Shown: piece after piece, positions 43,132 to 43,817 of the stretch | Position numbering within the stretch: position 1 is the stretch's first letter | Layout: each line of letters opens with the position of its first letter | Assembly: GCA_900542265.1 (NCBI GenBank) | Contig: UQML01000014.1 | Coordinates: 1 to 43,817, forward strand | Direction of reading: 5' to 3' | Source: an uncultured Eggerthella sp. | GTDB taxonomy: Bacteria; Actinomycetota; Coriobacteriia; Coriobacteriales; Eggerthellaceae | Length of the DNA stretch: 43,817 nucleotides | The notes under the pieces: model-generated | Seen by the model: only the letters and a program-made list of their open reading frames with translations | Told to the model about the DNA's origin: nothing | Database searches by the model: none | Position numbers and translations under genes: made by a program

Positions 43132-43600
43132 CGATAACTTGCTTATCACAAACTCGCCATACTGGAAAAACACTATCGGTCATGATTTAGAGGAAAGCGA
43201 ACTAGTCAATACTGTCACTAAGATTAATGAAGATGATATTACCGCCCTTAAAACAGCATCAGACTTTTTCTATTTACTAATAGAGGAACCATTAGAGAAC
43301 AACACTTTACGCGAAATGGTGACGCGAAGTTTTTGGAAACACTGGATAAGTTTCGAACAGGTAGCCAAAGCATTAAAGACAATAAACAATCCAGGAATCT
43401 CTACGTGCGTAGAACACTTAGAAGGCGAAACTAAAGCTCGAGTTAAAATTCTGCCTAACGTTGATAAGGGCTTCGTAATAACAGAGCCCCAATTGATACA
43501 CATTCATGGAGCCTATATACACCTTATAAAACAAAAAAAGAAATGGAAAGTGAACAAGTTAGAGATTATGCAACAGCCAACCGATATCCATACCGCATAA
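43109..43600 (+). CDS. Unrecognised protein, C-terminal part in the shifted frame
   Basis: This continues the previous protein in another frame, which is open back through the C-run: PLHAKKEDTAPILRWAESSS. The only formal start is TTG 43109, with no ribosome site. The encoded part contains SPYWKNTIGHDLEESELV, TRSFWKHWISFEQVAKAL and GFVITEPQLIHIHGAYIHL and ends with a basic stretch (QKKKWKVNKLE). It looks like a real, once-continuous protein rather than a separate gene. No family was recognised, and nothing links it clearly to the glycan genes. Confidence 0.55.
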   Translation: MRWAESSSDNLLITNSPYWKNTIGHDLEESELVNTVTKINEDDITALKTASDFFYLLIEEPLENNTLREMVTRSFWKHWISFEQVAKALKTINNPGISTCVEHLEGETKARVKILPNVDKGFVITEPQLIHIHGAYIHLIKQKKKWKVNKLEIMQQPTDIHTA

Positions 43601-43685
43601 GCAATAAGATCTATTATTGAATGGATTTCTATGAAGCATAGTGTGCTGGCACTTTTACACGAATAATACCAATACGTTAGAGAGC

Positions 43686-43712
43686 GTGGTTAAAATACTT
43701 AATCTTAACCAC
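43686..43712. promoter_or_regulatory. 8-bp inverted repeat, possible operator
   Basis: GTGGTTAA (43686-43693) and TTAACCAC (43705-43712) are exact reverse complements with an 11-base spacer, 25 bases before a possible start at 43738. The spacing suits a regulator site or a leader hairpin. There is no T-run for a terminator. Confidence 0.35.
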
Positions 43713-43737
43713 ATCTGATAATTGGGAGTTAAATATT

Positions 43738-43817
43738 TTGCGTGTGCAAGATACCGTGTCATTGATAAATAGTTCGTCAGCATCCTTGCCACAAGACCGA
43801 TTGGATTTCTTCTACCG
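43738..43817 (+). CDS. Possible start of a further gene (cut by window edge)
   Basis: From TTG 43738 a frame stays open to the window end (26 codons, including QDTVSLINSSSASLPQDRLD), with GGGAG about nine bases upstream. GTG 43744 is an alternative start. It is too short to assign a family, and an open frame of this length can occur by chance. Confidence 0.35.
   Translation, partial: MRVQDTVSLINSSSASLPQDRLDFFY

Overview
The window looks like a surface-glycan locus of a low-to-moderate GC actinobacterium. My best guess is the Coriobacteriia, near Atopobium/Lancefieldella/Olsenella. That rests on the long arrays of ricin-type beta-trefoil subdomains (motif N-G-T-x-A-Q-[KR]-[FW]) on secreted cell-wall enzymes, a coriobacterial-style GH25 N-terminus, and a DUF4012 protein, all beside teichoic/capsule-type export genes. 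No rRNA, tRNA or CRISPR was seen.

Layout. (1) Positions 1-5954 are AT-rich and mosaic: two GT4 glycosyltransferases (+), a Stealth sugar-phosphate transferase (-), a GT2 (+), a Wzx-type flippase (-) and a GT-D-fold transferase (-), packed with near-touching or overlapping ends. (2) Positions 5987-18304 are all on the minus strand: large secreted proteins pairing different catalytic heads with RICIN arrays. In transcription order these are an S8 subtilase, a transglutaminase-like protein with HW-x2-C-x2-C repeats, an S8 subtilase joined in frame, across a single TAA, to a GH25 lysozyme, and an L,D-transpeptidase. They run on with short gaps into the GT-D and flippase genes. (3) Positions 18539-31619: a DUF2142 membrane protein, two homologous double-GT2 proteins flanking an ABC-2 exporter whose ATPase carries an unusual C-terminal domain, and two further GT2 enzymes. 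(4) Positions 30639-37480: two polyprenyl-phosphate GT2/membrane-transferase pairs (GtrB-like + YfhO, and GtrB-like + a multi-pass GT-C-like protein). (5) A DUF4012 membrane protein, then an IS21-family element (39982-42523) with a frameshifted istA. (6) An unrecognised gene broken at a run of nine C, and the start of a possible further gene at the right edge.

How it may work together (inference): the window holds parts of two glycan export routes, a Wzx flippase and a Wzm/Wzt or TagGH-like ABC exporter, plus two lipid-phosphate-sugar decoration systems. The Stealth enzyme suggests a phosphodiester-containing polymer. The RICIN proteins could bind the surface glycan made here and hold protease, crosslinking, lysozyme and transpeptidase activities on the envelope. 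The subdomain counts (12, 9, 6 and 9) are all multiples of three, i.e. 4, 3, 2 and 3 complete trefoils.

Four starts were moved from the longest open frame because a strong Shine-Dalgarno lies just upstream of an internal start (8521, 15097, 18304, 37689).
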